From Phylloscopus collybita (taxonomy: Eukaryota > Chordata > Aves > Passeriformes > Phylloscopidae), in NCBI GenBank assembly GCA_027886175.1, contig JAJNNQ010000008.1:7381001-7445000 (forward strand): a stretch of DNA of 64,000 nucleotides. The letters run 5' to 3'. The position numbers were made by a program, and so were the translations under genes. The notes below the pieces were generated by a model. It ran no database searches. It was not told where the DNA came from and saw nothing but the letters and a program-made list of their open reading frames with translations. Shown here piece after piece: positions 13,892-27,300 of the stretch. Every line of letters starts with the position of its first letter. The stretch's first letter is position 1.

Positions 13892-16080
13892 CTTTAAGGG
13901 AAAGATTAATATAACTGATTGACACATGCTTTATTTTCCCAAAATATCCAACCCCACTATTTTGGAGCGTATCACTTTAGACTTAGAATGTTATTGTTCA
14001 ACCTTAAAAGTGAATTGTTATTGTTAACATCACTTACTAGTTAATAGTCTGAAGAAATCTGAATTTTGTACTTATTTTTCTCTATGAATTGCTGTTTTTC
14101 AAATTAATTTAAGTCTATATGATAATTAAGCAACCAGTTTCTAAAAAATAGATTACAAATACTTTGGCAGGAGCAATATGGCACTCAAATTCACTTATAT
14201 GTGAAATTTCAAAATTACATGAAGTTTAACTTTGGCAGCTCTAAGAACAGGCCGCTGACCTACAGGAGAGATAACTGAGTATTGGGATTAACAACATCCC
14301 TGAAGTCTAAAGCAGCTCTGGAAGCTGATGCTGAAGCAGTCTCGGCATCTGCACAGTTCCTGGGATTTTGCCCTCTCTTGCCCTCTCCCTTCTGCATCTG
14401 CCCTGCACTGCAGATCACTCCATCCTACTGCCAATGCAGGAAGCTAGAGCCAGTAGTAAAAAAAAGTAAACTTCTGAGAGGTTTCATGTCCTGCATAGAT
14501 CTCTCCAAGGGGTCAGATCAAAACAGCATCAACAGCAGCAGGGTCATGAAACAAAGGCCATGACAAACAGACTGAGAGTATCGAGGTGTATCACCTTCAG
14601 GGCCCTCACAAGCTAAGGAAAGCTGAGAGGCTACGTGTAAAATATTTATGTATATACACACACACACACAAGTTACCAGCCTGGAGCCAGAACAGCCTGG
14701 CCTCTAGCTTAACAGACAACTAAGAGGTGAAATCATGCATTTTTTGACTGATACTAGGTAGGATTTTAGCAGAAAACTCTTCTGATAGCTCCTGCATCGC
14801 AACATGAACAAACTCACACATTCAAGTGAAGTAATTTTAGTAGGAGCTTTTCTCACCAGCTGTACTTCCCCGTTCTCCTCCCCACTTCTCAGCATTTATA
14901 AAAGCTTGCATTCACTCCAGACTCATGTGGCCTTATGTGGCAGCTCTGAATTTTCCATGTGAATTTTTCTCTCTCTGCACTGCCAGCGTCAGCATCACCT
15001 GAGCCTAGGCCTGGGCACAGCAGGAGCTGTCCCTCCCCAGCAGCTGTGGCTTCCTCCCCTCTCCCACCAGCTGCCATCTGTCCACTCCCCCACTCCCAGA
15101 GCAGCCATGCTCCTGCTTGCAGGCCTGCAGTCAGCAAATAATTCCTTGTAGCTGCTGGAGCCTGAAGCAAAAATACTTGTTGCTGATGCTGAGATGACTG
15201 TCAGTTGTACAGTTGCGCTTTAATCATCTTTTTCTCTCACAGCCAAATATGGTAACAGAGGTATAAAAGCTCCTCTTCCCACATGCCAAAATGTCAGGAT
15301 TTTAAATAAATACTACAAAAATGAACTCAATATAATATGAGGATGTTAATCGTGACTACTGTCATTATCTGTAGATGGAAAAACCATTAAAATAAATTCC
15401 AAAGCCTCCAAATTAAAACACTGTGCATATTTAGTTATGTAAAAGAAGTAAGTTAGAACAAGTGTTGTACTACACCACGCAGGACACATGTCCTACTCTG
15501 ACAATGACATACAGGACTTGAAATAGAACTATTTTGCTTTCTCCTGCTCTAGGAGACAGAAGATTGATAATTTCATGATCAAACACATTTCCTTATTACA
15601 TGTTATTTTTCTTCCTTTCAGCTAGCTCTTTAACGAAGAGAAGAAAAATAAAAGCAGGAAGAGATTACAGAACCTGTTTGACAAATCTCATTTGCCAATT
15701 CCCTTCAGTGCTGAAGCTCAAAATTTAACTCTCTTCTCTATAAAAGTGTCTTAATACGTCATCCTGGTTTCTGCTCATTTTAAAGGGGCTCAGTTCTGTG
15801 ATAGCCAGTTTCAACATGTGGCTCCTTGCTCAGTTAGAAACTCAAAGTCACAGCACTTCAGTTTTTTCCTAAGCAAAATTTTTTATTTTTTTAGAGTATC
15901 AACTAAGCTAAGAATATTTGTCTATGCCTACCTGAATATTTTATTATTCCTGGGTAACAAGGCACACAGACGCTTTACCACAGAATGTCAATAAGCCTTA
16001 TGTTTTAACACAGGAGTTTAAGGTTGGGAAAACCAAGTCAGATTTACCAAGATAGACAAGTAAATTAGATATAATTTTAC
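13892..16080 (-). other. CHD9: Intron between coding exons 9 and 10
   Basis: 2189 bp with the AC microsatellite and a C/T-rich, GC-elevated patch at about 14970-15140. The patch lacks a defensible exon or CpG density and may be an old repeat. Confidence 0.75.
14656..14670. repeat. (AC)n microsatellite
   Basis: A short AC run following TATATA in the intron between coding exons 9 and 10. Confidence 0.85.
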
Positions 16081-16218
16081 CAATCTCCTTGAATCAGGCC
16101 TGGAAGCTTGCAATTGTTCAAATTCTTCTATTTTTGCTTGATCTACATCTTCTTTCAGCTCCCACGTACTGTCTTCATATGGCAACGAACACCATTTTAC
16201 TAAATAGTAAATAACAGG
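16081..16218 (-). CDS. CHD9: CHD9 coding exon 9: chromodomain 2 (residues 789-834)
   Basis: A 46-codon exon, acceptor CTTCTGCAG, donor TTG|GTAAAA. It encodes [20 protein letters not shown] and the helix [10 protein letters not shown]. The [16 protein letters not shown] block is the classic chromodomain aromatic core, followed by the linker RPDSRRL into the ATPase. Confidence 0.98.
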
Positions 16219-17538
16219 CTGCAGAAGAAAATTCTGAATGTTATCAGTTTTTAATTTAGTATACAGACTGTTAATATGCCTTACTATTAAGAGTAGCTTG
16301 CTTACATGAGAGCTGGAATCAAAAACACATTTCTGACAATTTTTTAAAATGTTCCATGTAGATTCCTGTTATCTGCCTATTTATCTTTGGCTCCCCACAC
16401 TCTGCCACTTTCTGCAGATCTCTGGAGTGCTTTTCAATCTCACTTACCCACAAGTAAATCTTGTTTTAGTCTCAGGACTAAACCACAGTAAATAAATCAC
16501 AATATTTGTGACATTTGTGGAAATGGGGCAGGGCAGCAGAACTAACTACAGAAGTGCTACCCAGGACATTTCCTCCTCTCTCCAAATCAGGCTACCTAGG
16601 GCTAAACCAGAGCTTCAGAGCTCCTAACCAGAGGTCTTGTCAACAAAATTTGATAAAGCTTTACAGGCTTGATGAACAACATATAGAAAAAATGGAACCA
16701 AAGCAGATTATCTTATTTAGATTCAGTACATAAATATTTAAAAACCAAATAAAGAGTTATCCTTCCAGAAGCTGAGGGCAAGGTTTAATGACAACACATT
16801 TTTTTCTAAAAGTTTAATAGTGACAAATCTGCTGCAAAGTCATTCAAACTCTCAACCCTGCTTTAGGAAGATTAATGCAGAAATCACTGGGTAAAAGTCT
16901 GCTCATTTTGCTATCCAAACAACCAGAATAAGCATTATAGATATTCCAACAGTCTTAATGAACAACTTTCTTCTCAGTCTTTGATCTCCACTTGTCTCAG
17001 ACTCTTCCTGAATTTTGGCATTTTAATTGCTTGATTTGCTTTTCTGTTTTTTTTTTCATCTCAGAATGTTTTTGTTCTGTAATAGCTTTCTAGAAGAGGT
17101 ACTTTAAATTTAGAAAAAAAAAACTTTTGATAAATATAGAGGGAAAGGTTTACTGGTGGCTATCAAAGCACTTCAGATCACTGGTTGCCTAAAGCTTTTA
17201 TTACCAGTGACCCCATGCCACTATCAGAGACAGGACAGTATATGGGATCAGCCTTTTGATGGAACTCACAAGACAATTATTGAATCTCCTATTTATGCCA
17301 GTCAATACCTAAGCTTTGCCTACTATGACCTATTAATAGTAATAAAAATATAAGCTATTAAATGCTGATTTCCTCTTTCAAACCCACAGCTAGCACAGGA
17401 AAGGACAAGACTGTGATCATTAAAAATATTATTGAAGCTTTACAATCATTTAAGTGTTACTCTGAGATCTGATAAAATTACAACTGTCAGACACTACTTG
17501 GAGCTGTAACTTCCTGACTTGCTTTAAGATGTATTTAC

Positions 17539-17625
17539 CTCACCAGTGTCTTTATCTTCACAAAGAGACACCTCTAATACCCGGTCTACTTCAACATAGT
17601 CAGGATTAAAAGGTTCCTCTTCCAT
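17539..17625 (-). CDS. CHD9: CHD9 coding exon 8: start of chromodomain 2 (residues 760-788)
   Basis: A 29-codon exon, acceptor CACTGCAG, donor GAG|GTAAAT. It encodes MEEEPFNPDYVEVDRVLEVS followed by LCEDKDTGE; the DYVEVDRVLEV strand opens chromodomain 2. The donor is a little off consensus, but the next exon continues in frame. Confidence 0.97.
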
Positions 17626-18130
17626 CTGCAGTGAAAGATTAATAAAATCAGTAGAGAGGCAAAAATAGTTGGCATTTGCTAAGACCTGGGCTCATTGTAG
17701 ACAAAATGAATTTGGAAGCTGGAAATTATTGAGGTTTCTGCACAGACTAAATTCCAGAGCAGTCCCTGAACACATCCCCTTGGTTCTCTTGGGTAACACT
17801 TACTCAAGAGGGACATGACACTACATCTGCTCGTTCTGGGAAGAAGTGCTGTCTTGTGGAAGTCCTACAGAAACTAGCCACCCTGACATAATCCTTCCCT
17901 CCTTACCACTTCAACCAATTCCACTTTTAGACGATGTAAGTCAGGTTAATTCAGTGACTCCAGGAGACTTGCTCTTTAAATTACATTAAATAACCCACCC
18001 CCAGCTGCAACCAACACCAATGGCTCATTTTTAGTTCCTAACAATCAGCTCTTTTATATAAAGCAAACTACTAATCACAATTTTAAAAGGAAAAAAAAAA
18101 AAGCTTATTTAAATCTTATTTGATACTCAC

Positions 18131-18248
18131 ATCTGCAAAAAAGTGAGCTCTTTGTGCTTTCCTTACTTTGAATCGCTTTATTTTCTGCTGGATTCTTTTA
18201 TCCTTTAAAAGCTGTTGTTCTGTGGCCCACTCACAGTGGAGATATGAG
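18131..18248 (-). CDS. CHD9: CHD9 coding exon 7: end of chromodomain 1 (residues 720-759)
   Basis: A 118-nt exon, acceptor GATTTTAG, donor GAT|GTGAGT. It encodes [13 protein letters not shown], with the conserved YLHCEW strand, then the long basic helix [21 protein letters not shown] that joins the two chromodomains in CHD6-9. Confidence 0.97.
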
Positions 18249-19620
18249 CTAAAATCACAGAGATTGACATTAACACATTGGTGAAAGCAAAAGCTTACTA
18301 TCTATTTTTAATATACAGTTAAAATAACAAAATCCACCATAAAAATCAAAGATTTCTTCCTCCAAATAATCACCTTCCAGCACCTAGCTAAGGCATGATT
18401 TTTGAGCTGGAATCTATAGAACACTATAGATTCACAAATTTTTTCCATGTGTCCTAAGAAGAGAAACAAACTTATTTCAAGTGAGCTTTAACAAGTCAAG
18501 TTGAAAACCCGACACCTCTATCAGAAAGTACCCAGAGATATAAATTACTTCATATATTGGATTTGATTTTCCCATGTGCCTCCTGTGACCATCTCTCCAC
18601 AGGCACTGCTGGATCACAGAGCTCAGCCCATGGAAAGCTCAGGAGGAGCAGCAGAGCCAGGGGCAAGGAGGAACCTGCCCTGCATTGGGCTGGGAGAGAA
18701 GCTCTGAGTTGAAGGAGGAGGAACCAGCAGCACCAGTACCTGCAGCATGTACCTGCACGCCAGGAGAACTTTTCTGAAATTACATTACAGAAGTACACAT
18801 ATTTCTTCCTCACACCCCTTTTTATATAGCGTATATAAATATATATATATTATTTAGTATATTTTCATCATTTTTTTTAGCTTTTGAAAGATATGCTAGA
18901 AAGAAAGTGCAGCTGGGGATTACTCATTCTCAGATGAAAAGACAGATTTTACCCTTTCAGAAAAACAAGGTAAATGGTCTCCAACAACATGTGGAACCAG
19001 TCTCAAAAAAATTACATTTATTATAGCAAAAATCTGATTAAATTATTCACATAGGTAAAATTTAAAACAAGCTTGGATTTTCAGCATCAAGAATTGAGTA
19101 GAGACAGGAAAACAGATATGAAATTTAAAATAACAAATGGAAAAAGTTCTTTTCTTCTTTTCATGTAAAATCATTTCTATCACAAGCTTTTTCTTTCTTT
19201 TTGAAACAATAAGTCCAACTACTACATCAGAATTTCCTACATGCATGACACTGTAAATCTAATCTAGGTTTACAAATCACCTCTGATTTAAATTCATGAA
19301 ATTGAAATTTGCCTCAGGCATGTAGTCCCTTCTGCATTTTAAAATGTATCTTCTAATTTAATAAATATCTTCTCTAAAAAATCTGTTCTTCGGCAAATAA
19401 AGGCTGCCAGCTTACTGGACAGTGCTAGTTTCACAATACTCAGAGTCTTAAAATTATTACTACCACATTACAGATTCTTAGAAATTTAAAGATTAAATTG
19501 GTAAAGAAAAATCTCAACAGATGACAAACTAACCTTCAAACAATACAAAACTTGAGTACATAAATATGATACTGAATAGTTCAGTCAACACATCCAATGA
19601 AACAACTTTTTAATACTTAC

Positions 19621-19676
19621 TAGTTCTTGTACTTTACAAAAAATTCTTCTGTGTCTACTGTCATCCCAGCAGATAT
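19621..19676 (-). CDS. CHD9: CHD9 coding exon 6: chromodomain 1 core (residues 702-720)
   Basis: A 56-nt exon, acceptor CCTTTTCCAG, donor TA|GTAAGT. It encodes ISAGMTVDTEEFFVKYKNY, the aromatic FFVKYKNY strand of the chromodomain. Phase 2 out, completed as Tyr by the next exon. Confidence 0.96.
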
Positions 19677-19765
19677 CTGGAAAAGGAAGTTCAGGGGAAA
19701 ATGTAAAATGATAGATGCAAATCCCATTTTCAAATAAGCTATTTTATCCCATGACAATCACTTAC

Positions 19766-19834
19766 TTCTTTCTTTATTACCCTGGAGGATAAGATTTTGT
19801 CTACAATTGCTGCATCCTCTTCACTTGGATTTTC
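19766..19834 (-). CDS. CHD9: CHD9 coding exon 5: start of chromodomain 1 (residues 679-701)
   Basis: A 23-codon exon (ENPSEEDAAIVDKILSSR...) with acceptor GTTTGTAG and donor GAA|GTAAGT. It encodes the first strand of chromodomain 1 (AAIVDKILSSR). It is separated from the next exon by only an 89-bp intron. Confidence 0.96.
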
Positions 19835-22800
19835 CTACAAACACAGAAAAACAATGATATTATAAATCTGCAATGAATACCCTCTCTCTCAGGCTTAAAA
19901 CCTTCAACCACATGTGGCTTGTCAAAAGATGAGCAAAAAAGGTAAACTTGACCTCCACCAGCACATTCCCTAACTGGCTGGGAGTAAAATTGAAAGTCCA
20001 GGTCTCTACCCAGAAAGGTTTCCATGCAAAAGTACAGCAAGTCTGGCACTTCCCAACAGCATCAGCTGCAGCACTCACCTGCCAAACACACTCAGGGCAA
20101 GCACTGGGATTCTGATGCTTGCCAGACACTGTGAATGCCCTGCTGAGCTAAACTGGTGCACTGAACACACCAGGAATTTAGTTATACACAACTGGTGAAG
20201 AACTCTGAGAGACAGGTGGAAAAAGAGGAAAGAAACCCAGCATGTAACAAACTCAGTCTGATCCATCTACTCTGCACACAGGTAACAAACACGCTGTGGA
20301 ATCAGAGAGAGGAGGTTATGGCTGAGAATTCTAGCAGGGCTTAGGTGAGGCACAGACGGGATTTCATGGCTCTGCCCCAACTGGAGCTGTGGTTCCAGAG
20401 ACAGAGGGGATCTGTACAAGTTGCTTGCAATAGTCAGACACCTTCCCTCTTGTCTGGTTTGTTCCCAGTTATACCATCACTCTCCTTCCCTTACAACTGC
20501 TGGCACTCTTTGGGCATCTCATGAACACTTTTCTCCTGTTTCTTCCCTGCCACTCTGTATACCTTGAATGGCTCGGCAGTCAGTTTGAGTCTACAAGTTC
20601 AACAGTGAAGTGTAAGCTGAAAGGGTTGTGGGGAGAGGAGGAGTGCCCTTTTTAAATACCTCAGTAAGCACAGATCCCCCAAACAATTTGATGCTTCTGT
20701 AAGTCATGGTAACATTAGAGCAGGGTTTTTCATGGCCTATGCCACATTAAAAAATACTTGAAACATACTCATCTTTAGTCTTATTCTTAACTTCAATTAA
20801 GTCAGCAGATGTTTGTAACACACACACACACACAAAAAAAATTTCTTTTAGTTTTCAAGATCTTAGCAAAATGTCACACTAAACTGCAGCTTGGAAATAA
20901 TAATATATTCCAAATTAGGAGCTTTATTCACTGAACTACTTGAGACAAACAGATTCCACAGACCAAGCCAATTTTTACTTACCACAAATAATTGTAAAGG
21001 CTGCTCAGCAGGTAAAGGGGCAGAATTCTTCTTGATTTTAACAGAAACTTTAGCTGCTTCTTCTTCTGATTGCTTCCCTTCTCCTTCTTCAGCGTATTTT
21101 TTCCTTTTAACTTGACGATTTGATCTTCTCTTCTGCCATGCAGGAGAAAGAAAAGAGACAAAGGTTTTACCCAAGATTTCCCCTAACATGAGCTGCATGT
21201 TCTGGGACACTCTAAGCAATACTTCAGCTGTACCTAAAACCAAAGGTCAACATTTGATAACAAATATGAAATAATTTACCTCTGTTATCCACTTATGTTC
21301 AATTAATTAAGTGTTGTTTTCTCTTTCATGTAAGCGTATGATACTTTCATTTTAGGGTTCAAAAGCAAACACGAAGCACTCTTTTCAGGGTCTGGGAGCA
21401 AAGCTGACACACAGCAGATCTCCCACGAGCATCAATATTTCCACAGCGAATTCCTAATGCAGTGTAACAGCGGAGCGTTACAGTCCAACTCCAGAATCAG
21501 AGGGCAAAATATGGAATAAACTGACGTGTCTCTACTAAATGGTGCTATACAAAAAAATATGGAGATTTTCACTAGACCATATTGGTCAGACTGCTCATGA
21601 AGTCTGATGTGATGGCTAATAAAGTCTGTTGCTTTGTTAATGCCTGTATTTTCTCCTCCACCTTAATCAAGGCCTGTTTAACAGCGTTATTTGGCTTACT
21701 TTGCAGTTTCTCTCTCTAGCCTGTCATTCTGGTTTTTGCAAGAATCTGAGGACAACAAATTCCAGCTGAAGAAATAATGTTCAGTCAAAGAAAATAATTC
21801 TTTCTCACTCAGTTTCAAATACTTAAGATTATTAGGCTATTGCATAACATTTCCAACCCCTCAGTACCAACATATGAGACACTGCCTATTTAACCGTAAG
21901 ATTAATTTGTAAATTGGATTCACTGGATAAAAATAGCAGTATCAAACTAGTCAGCTACATTTGAAAACGCTATAATCTGCTTTAGATCGTCACAAAAATA
22001 AAAACAACAAAACAAAACAGTCTCTACAAAACAAATTTAATACACTGAGCTACACAGAAAAGGGTTTTTTTGTGCAGGAAAATCCACTGCAGGTTGCAAT
22101 GTTATATTACACTGCAGTACTCCGTTGGGAGAACAAGTTGTGAATAGGACAAAACCCAAAATCCTGTGGTCACACTGGCTTCTGCAGAGCAGATATTTAG
22201 TAACAGTGAGATAGCAGCACAGGGACTTTTCTTTCTGACTGTTAATTCAGCCCTTGGTCTGGCTGGTATCTGGTAACAGACTTTGCTGTACTTTTACAAC
22301 CCCATTACCAGTACAGAGCAGTAACCTACGGGTATAGCACAAGTCAAACAATGGGTGTGACCATTCCTCCTGAGAAGCTGCAAAAACGAAATTCCATGAG
22401 CTTTCCACAGTTATGTAGATTGGCTGTTCTTCCATGAAGTGTGTGTGGCATTGGGTGTTATCACCAAAAGGAATTTCTGATGTAAAGGCACACTAATGTC
22501 ACATTACACTTAAATCAATAATAGTTTGCTGACAGAAGTAGGTTTAAAAAAAAAACCAACAACAAACCAGGTAACATGAGCAATGCAAGATTATGTAACT
22601 GGCATTTTCAATTCTTCTCAGTATGTCTTTTCGTAAAGTAAGAAGTGATTAGCAAAACATCAACATATGTTCTCCAACACATTAATACATAATCTGAGCT
22701 GTTTGGAAGAAAACTTTTGTATTCCCCTGAGCTGAGAACTATGGCCATAAACAAATGGCTCTAAGACATAAAATGAAGTAGCACCACACTATTTGAGGAA

Positions 22801-24254
22801 GACACTTAATGTGAAACTAAGCATGCAAAATGAATTAGGGGGAAAAAGGCCTAAAAATGCCCCCCAGAGCTTCAAAACAGCTATTTGCAACAGGAATTAG
22901 AAACAGCTCCTTGAAAATAAAATCATGAACATGTTCAAAAACTGAAGAGAAAATGAATTAATGAAGTAAAGCAATTTATGTCTTTCCTGCTTCTCCCCAG
23001 TTCCTTCAAAGAGAGCAGGACAACGCTGTGACATTCTGCAGTAGAAGTTATTTCTCTCTCAAGCTGCTCCTGATTTTCTCTACCCTCTTTTCCCTTCACA
23101 CTGCGAGCAGGTGATTTCATGATATGCTCAGGAAAAAACTGATCTTCAGCCTTTTATATTACATTTGTTGCCCTATAAATTTATGTCTATCTGATAACAG
23201 AACACGACTGAAAAGTTACAGATCCTTTCAGGTAACCTTTACCTAAGACAAGCTATCACTTCAGTTAATGAGAACTCATTTTGGGAAATGGCTTCTGATC
23301 TCTTTTCCCCTTCAGCATTATTATCTGTGAAACACCAGAGGGCAATTCAGTATCTCACAATTGTTTTTTGACAACTATCATCAACTAATGCAATTAATTT
23401 TTACTCAACAGCACCTTATTCTGAATACTGATTTTGCCCCTGTGGATGAAATTGCCACAGGACAAAAACCTGTGCATTTCCAGCACACAACCTTACTTCA
23501 CTGGAGATTGCCCTAAAGCAAGAAGTTATAATTCTGTTACTAATGCACACAGAATATAATCTCTTACCAACAGTTCATGCTTCTTTGTGCACAAGAAATA
23601 ATTAGCTATTTTACTATTATTTCAGGGCAATCTATGAAAAAACTGCAGAAAGTAAATTACAAGAGAGCTATTCCTCAAGGGATGACTCAACCACTTGACT
23701 TCTTCATCTGGCACTTCCTTCAGAAGTATTCCATAAGCAACTAGAGCCTATCAACATATTGATCATTGCTGCCTTCAGATCCAACACTGCAAGAAATCTG
23801 GTCTTTCAGTTTCTACAGAAGCAGAGCTTAGAAAAAAAGAACACATTCAAGCTTGAAACAGCCCTTTCAAAAGTTCTCAAAGAGCCAGCTTCACTGATAA
23901 ATGTCCTGTCTGTTAGACAAGCTCTGCATTTTCACATTCAGCCAAAGTAAGGATCAGGTCTAACTGCCAGCTCAGCGTAAGCACTTACAGTCTCAAGTCT
24001 ATGGGCTTCTGTACCGAAATTAAACAGATACAAGCAGGGCATTGATGTCCCATTACAGAAAAGGGATTCTATCCTGTAGGATTTTCTGATTTTTAACTGA
24101 GAAAAAGTGGCTGATGATGAAAAGTTCTACCTATGAGATATACAGAAGTGTTAGAGTAACTGTCAAAGGAAGTGTAACTTTCTGGACAGAAGGGAGAAAA
24201 GATCTGTAGACATAAGACATTGAAATTGATAAAGGAAGAATACCAACTACTTAC
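19835..24254 (-). other. CHD9: Introns between coding exons 3 and 5
   Basis: Introns 19835-20982 and 21133-24254. They hold a short CA run near 20820 and short spurious frames only. Confidence 0.8.
20983..21132 (-). CDS. CHD9: CHD9 coding exon 4: basic motif before the chromodomains (residues 629-678)
   Basis: Exactly 50 codons, with acceptor CTGCATGGCAG and donor GTG|GTAAGT. The exon begins KRRSNRQVKRKKYAE, the bipartite nuclear-localisation-like block shared by CHD6-9 just before chromodomain 1, then an acidic KQSEEEAAK run and SAPLPAEQPLQLFV leading into the domain. Confidence 0.97.
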
Positions 24255-24366
24255 CTGTGAGTCTTCATCTTTCAGTGGCCGCTGTGGAGTCTGCTTAGCA
24301 TCAGACAATTCATCTGAAGATTCGTTTTTCCTTTTCTGCTTTTTGCCCAGTGTGATGATCAGCTTT
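24255..24366 (-). CDS. CHD9: CHD9 coding exon 3 (residues 591-628)
   Basis: Length is 112 nt. The acceptor TTTCTGACAG precedes AAAGCTGATC and the donor is CAG|GTAAGT. It completes the split Gly codon and encodes KLIITLGKKQKRKNESSDEL followed by an S/D/Q-rich stretch ending KDEDSQ. This basic-then-acidic linker leads to the RR-KRKKY motif of the next exon, and matches the known CHD9 order. Confidence 0.96.
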
Positions 24367-27300
24367 CTGTCAGAAACAAAGCCCCATCCCCTGAGTGAAT
24401 GCTGTACACAGTGGGTTTAACTTCAGGATCAAATCACTAGCAATTCTCATATTCTCAGTATAAAACTCAGATAGCACCACCGGCTGAAAAATGAGTTACA
24501 GGTCTCAAACATCTCACAGCAGACAGTATTGCTCAGTAGTGTTAGTGAGCTTCTCTACAGTTACCTTGCAATGACAAATTTCTAATTATCATAAGCATTT
24601 TAAATCTCTACATGAGAAACTGAAATACAAAATCCAACATTTAAACCAACTGATAATTGTAAACTAGACAAATTTAGCAGAGATACCATCTGCAGGTGAC
24701 AACATTAAATGTTTTACTGTAAAAAACTTACCATTGTAAAATGTAGCTTTCCTTATTTTTACTCAAAAAAATTAAATGTGGAGAACAACCTAAAAATCAC
24801 TCAAAGCTATCTGACATGCAAAACATTCATGCTTATAGAAGTCATTCAAGGGTAAAAATAAGGGAACTGAACAGACCTTTTTTTGCCCTTAAAAGAAAAA
24901 AGGCAAGGCTATACCAAAAATCTGCTAGTCTCATCTGTAAGTAATCTTAGAACCTATCAGAACTACCATTGTTAAGAACCATCATTGTGCTGAACAAATT
25001 AGTTAAACTCTACTGAAAAGTCACCAATTATTTGTTTGTTTAGATTTAAAGATTACACTGTAAATCATGATACCAATTCATCAGATTTGTTTCTAACTAA
25101 AGGGTGTAAAAATACTTTTCCATATTTGAAATGTGCCAAATACATTTCTTTAAAAGTGTTTACAGTGGCATAATAGTAGAATAATAGCAAACTATTCAAG
25201 AAAATCACAGAGAGCTGTCCTAAAATATGTCTTTTGTGTAGCCTTTTATGATCAGATCTGTAACAGAAAATGAGGAAAGTGTTCCAGCATACAAGCTGCT
25301 TCTGCCACGTTACAAACAAATTAAGCACAAGATTTTAGTCTTTATACAGACAATACAAGTTATTTTACAAGCAATATTTACAAGCAATATAACATCCAAT
25401 ATATTGGCCACTTGATGAGAATACCGTTGGTAACAATGCAATGGTTGAAACACAACTCCTTTACTTCTCTTTGCAAGTGTTCAAACAAGAGAACACACAT
25501 ATACATACTATGTCCAGACTAACAGTTCATATAAGCATCTTAAATTACCAAAACACTGTGGAAAGTTAAAGGAAAATGGCTTACAAAAGACTGCAGCTAG
25601 ATCTTCAGAAGCAATGAATAATTTCATTGCTTTTCAATATTTAATCACTATGTATGTTCAGTGGAAAGGCTAGAAAACCTCAAACCATGAAAGATTTTCC
25701 AGTTCAATATTTTTTTTTTAATTTTAGCACAAAGTGAACAACAGTGATGGATGCAGGTTGAAATGAAGCTGTAGTCAGCATAATCACAGAGCTGCTTGTT
25801 CACAAGTAAATTCTGGTCCTTGGCTTTTCATTAGGTGTTCTCAGTTTCGTTATTACTTAGAAACATGTTTCATAATCACAGGAAATAATTTCAGCAATGA
25901 ACACAGTGGTTTCCCTACTGACTTCAAGATTAGTTGCAGCATTTTTCCCCTCACTTTTCAAGCTCTGATTAGGAATAATTTTTCTTTTTTTTCCTGTTTT
26001 TTATTTTAAGACTTGTATCCTTGGGTATTTGTCCAATATGACACTTTCTAGTGATGGACTTGGATAATCACTTTTCCATTTTTATCTCACTTTGTTTCAT
26101 AAAATTTAAGTGTTACATTAGCACTTGTCACTAATATGTCAAATCAGCTAATATATTCCAAAATGATGCAGACGAGGCACACTGTGATTGACCTTCTGAA
26201 ATTGTTGTTAAATGGAATTCTGGATGCTAAAATTTAACACGCATTTAAAAGGGAACCTGGTAAACTTATGAGTGAGAATTTCCTGGAAGATCATTCATGA
26301 AACAATATCCACCCCAAGTTCCTGGTTTGCACCTTTAGGGTTTGGAAAAAATGGTAGGAAGTATCAATAAATCTTTTCCCTGCTCTTAAATTCTTTTGAA
26401 GATAAAGGATAACTGAATGTTCTTTAATCAAGCAAGTGTTAAGATACAAGTCAAACTGGAAGAGGTCTCAGGAAGACCTGTGGTTCCTACTCAAAGCCAA
26501 CTTCAGACTTCTTTTATGTTACTCAGCCCAGCTAAGTTCCACTTATTACCAAGGCTGCCAGCTGGTAGGTACACCTGGGCAATCTGTTATGAAGTTTGAT
26601 CCTCTTCTGTGAAATGGTAGATTAAATCAATCCCTAAATGCATGTTGCTGTGTTAAGTATTTGTGTGTCTGCAACCACGACCCAATCTCACTTCTTGCAC
26701 TACTGTTTAGTGTAGGCTCAAGGGTCCTTTAGTATTCAAGAAGCACAATATTAAGGGATACAGGGTATACTATAGGTTCTAGTGGTATCCACTAAATAAC
26801 TGAGGATTTTAAGGACCTTCTGTTTTAGAAGATGGGGTATTTTGTGATTAGACTGCTCCAGCTACACCTTTCTTTGCACATTTGTTCCTCTCCTTTCCTT
26901 AGTTTTAGTCTCTCCTTGGGTTCATCTCTTGCTCTGCTCCTGCAGCTTTACACACAATAATCCTTTTGTCAGCTTTTTGAGCTTGCATTCCCTAACCCCA
27001 GTACTTCACAAGCATCTCCCTGAAATTTTCTGAACATCTCTGTAGATCAGAATGTTTCTTCCTCTATATGGATATGCTGCCAATGAGAGGCATAAATGCA
27101 GTTTCACTTCTTTCTGATCCAGTGCCCAGAATCACAATGCTCCTTGCTATCAGAAGTTGCTGAACAACAGTATGGTGCTAAAGCCATACATTTCTATCAG
27201 TAAAAATGCAATCTGCTCATATTTTGGCCAAAAACTTCTAAAAATCTGCTATGTGAAAACAATGATTTTCAGAAGCTTGTAAACTGGATCAATTCTGTGA

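Larger units (their letters stand above)
16219..19620 (-). other. CHD9: Introns between coding exons 6 and 9
   Basis: Introns 16219-17538, 17626-18130 and 18249-19620. A GC-richer patch at about 18575-18760 stands out from the AT-rich background, but I can assign no gene or repeat family to it. Confidence 0.75.

Noticed and set aside
14970..15170. GC-elevated patch with overlapping frames on both strands
   Set aside because: Low CpG content, no paired splice sites, and no recognisable protein; likely an old repeat or composition bias.
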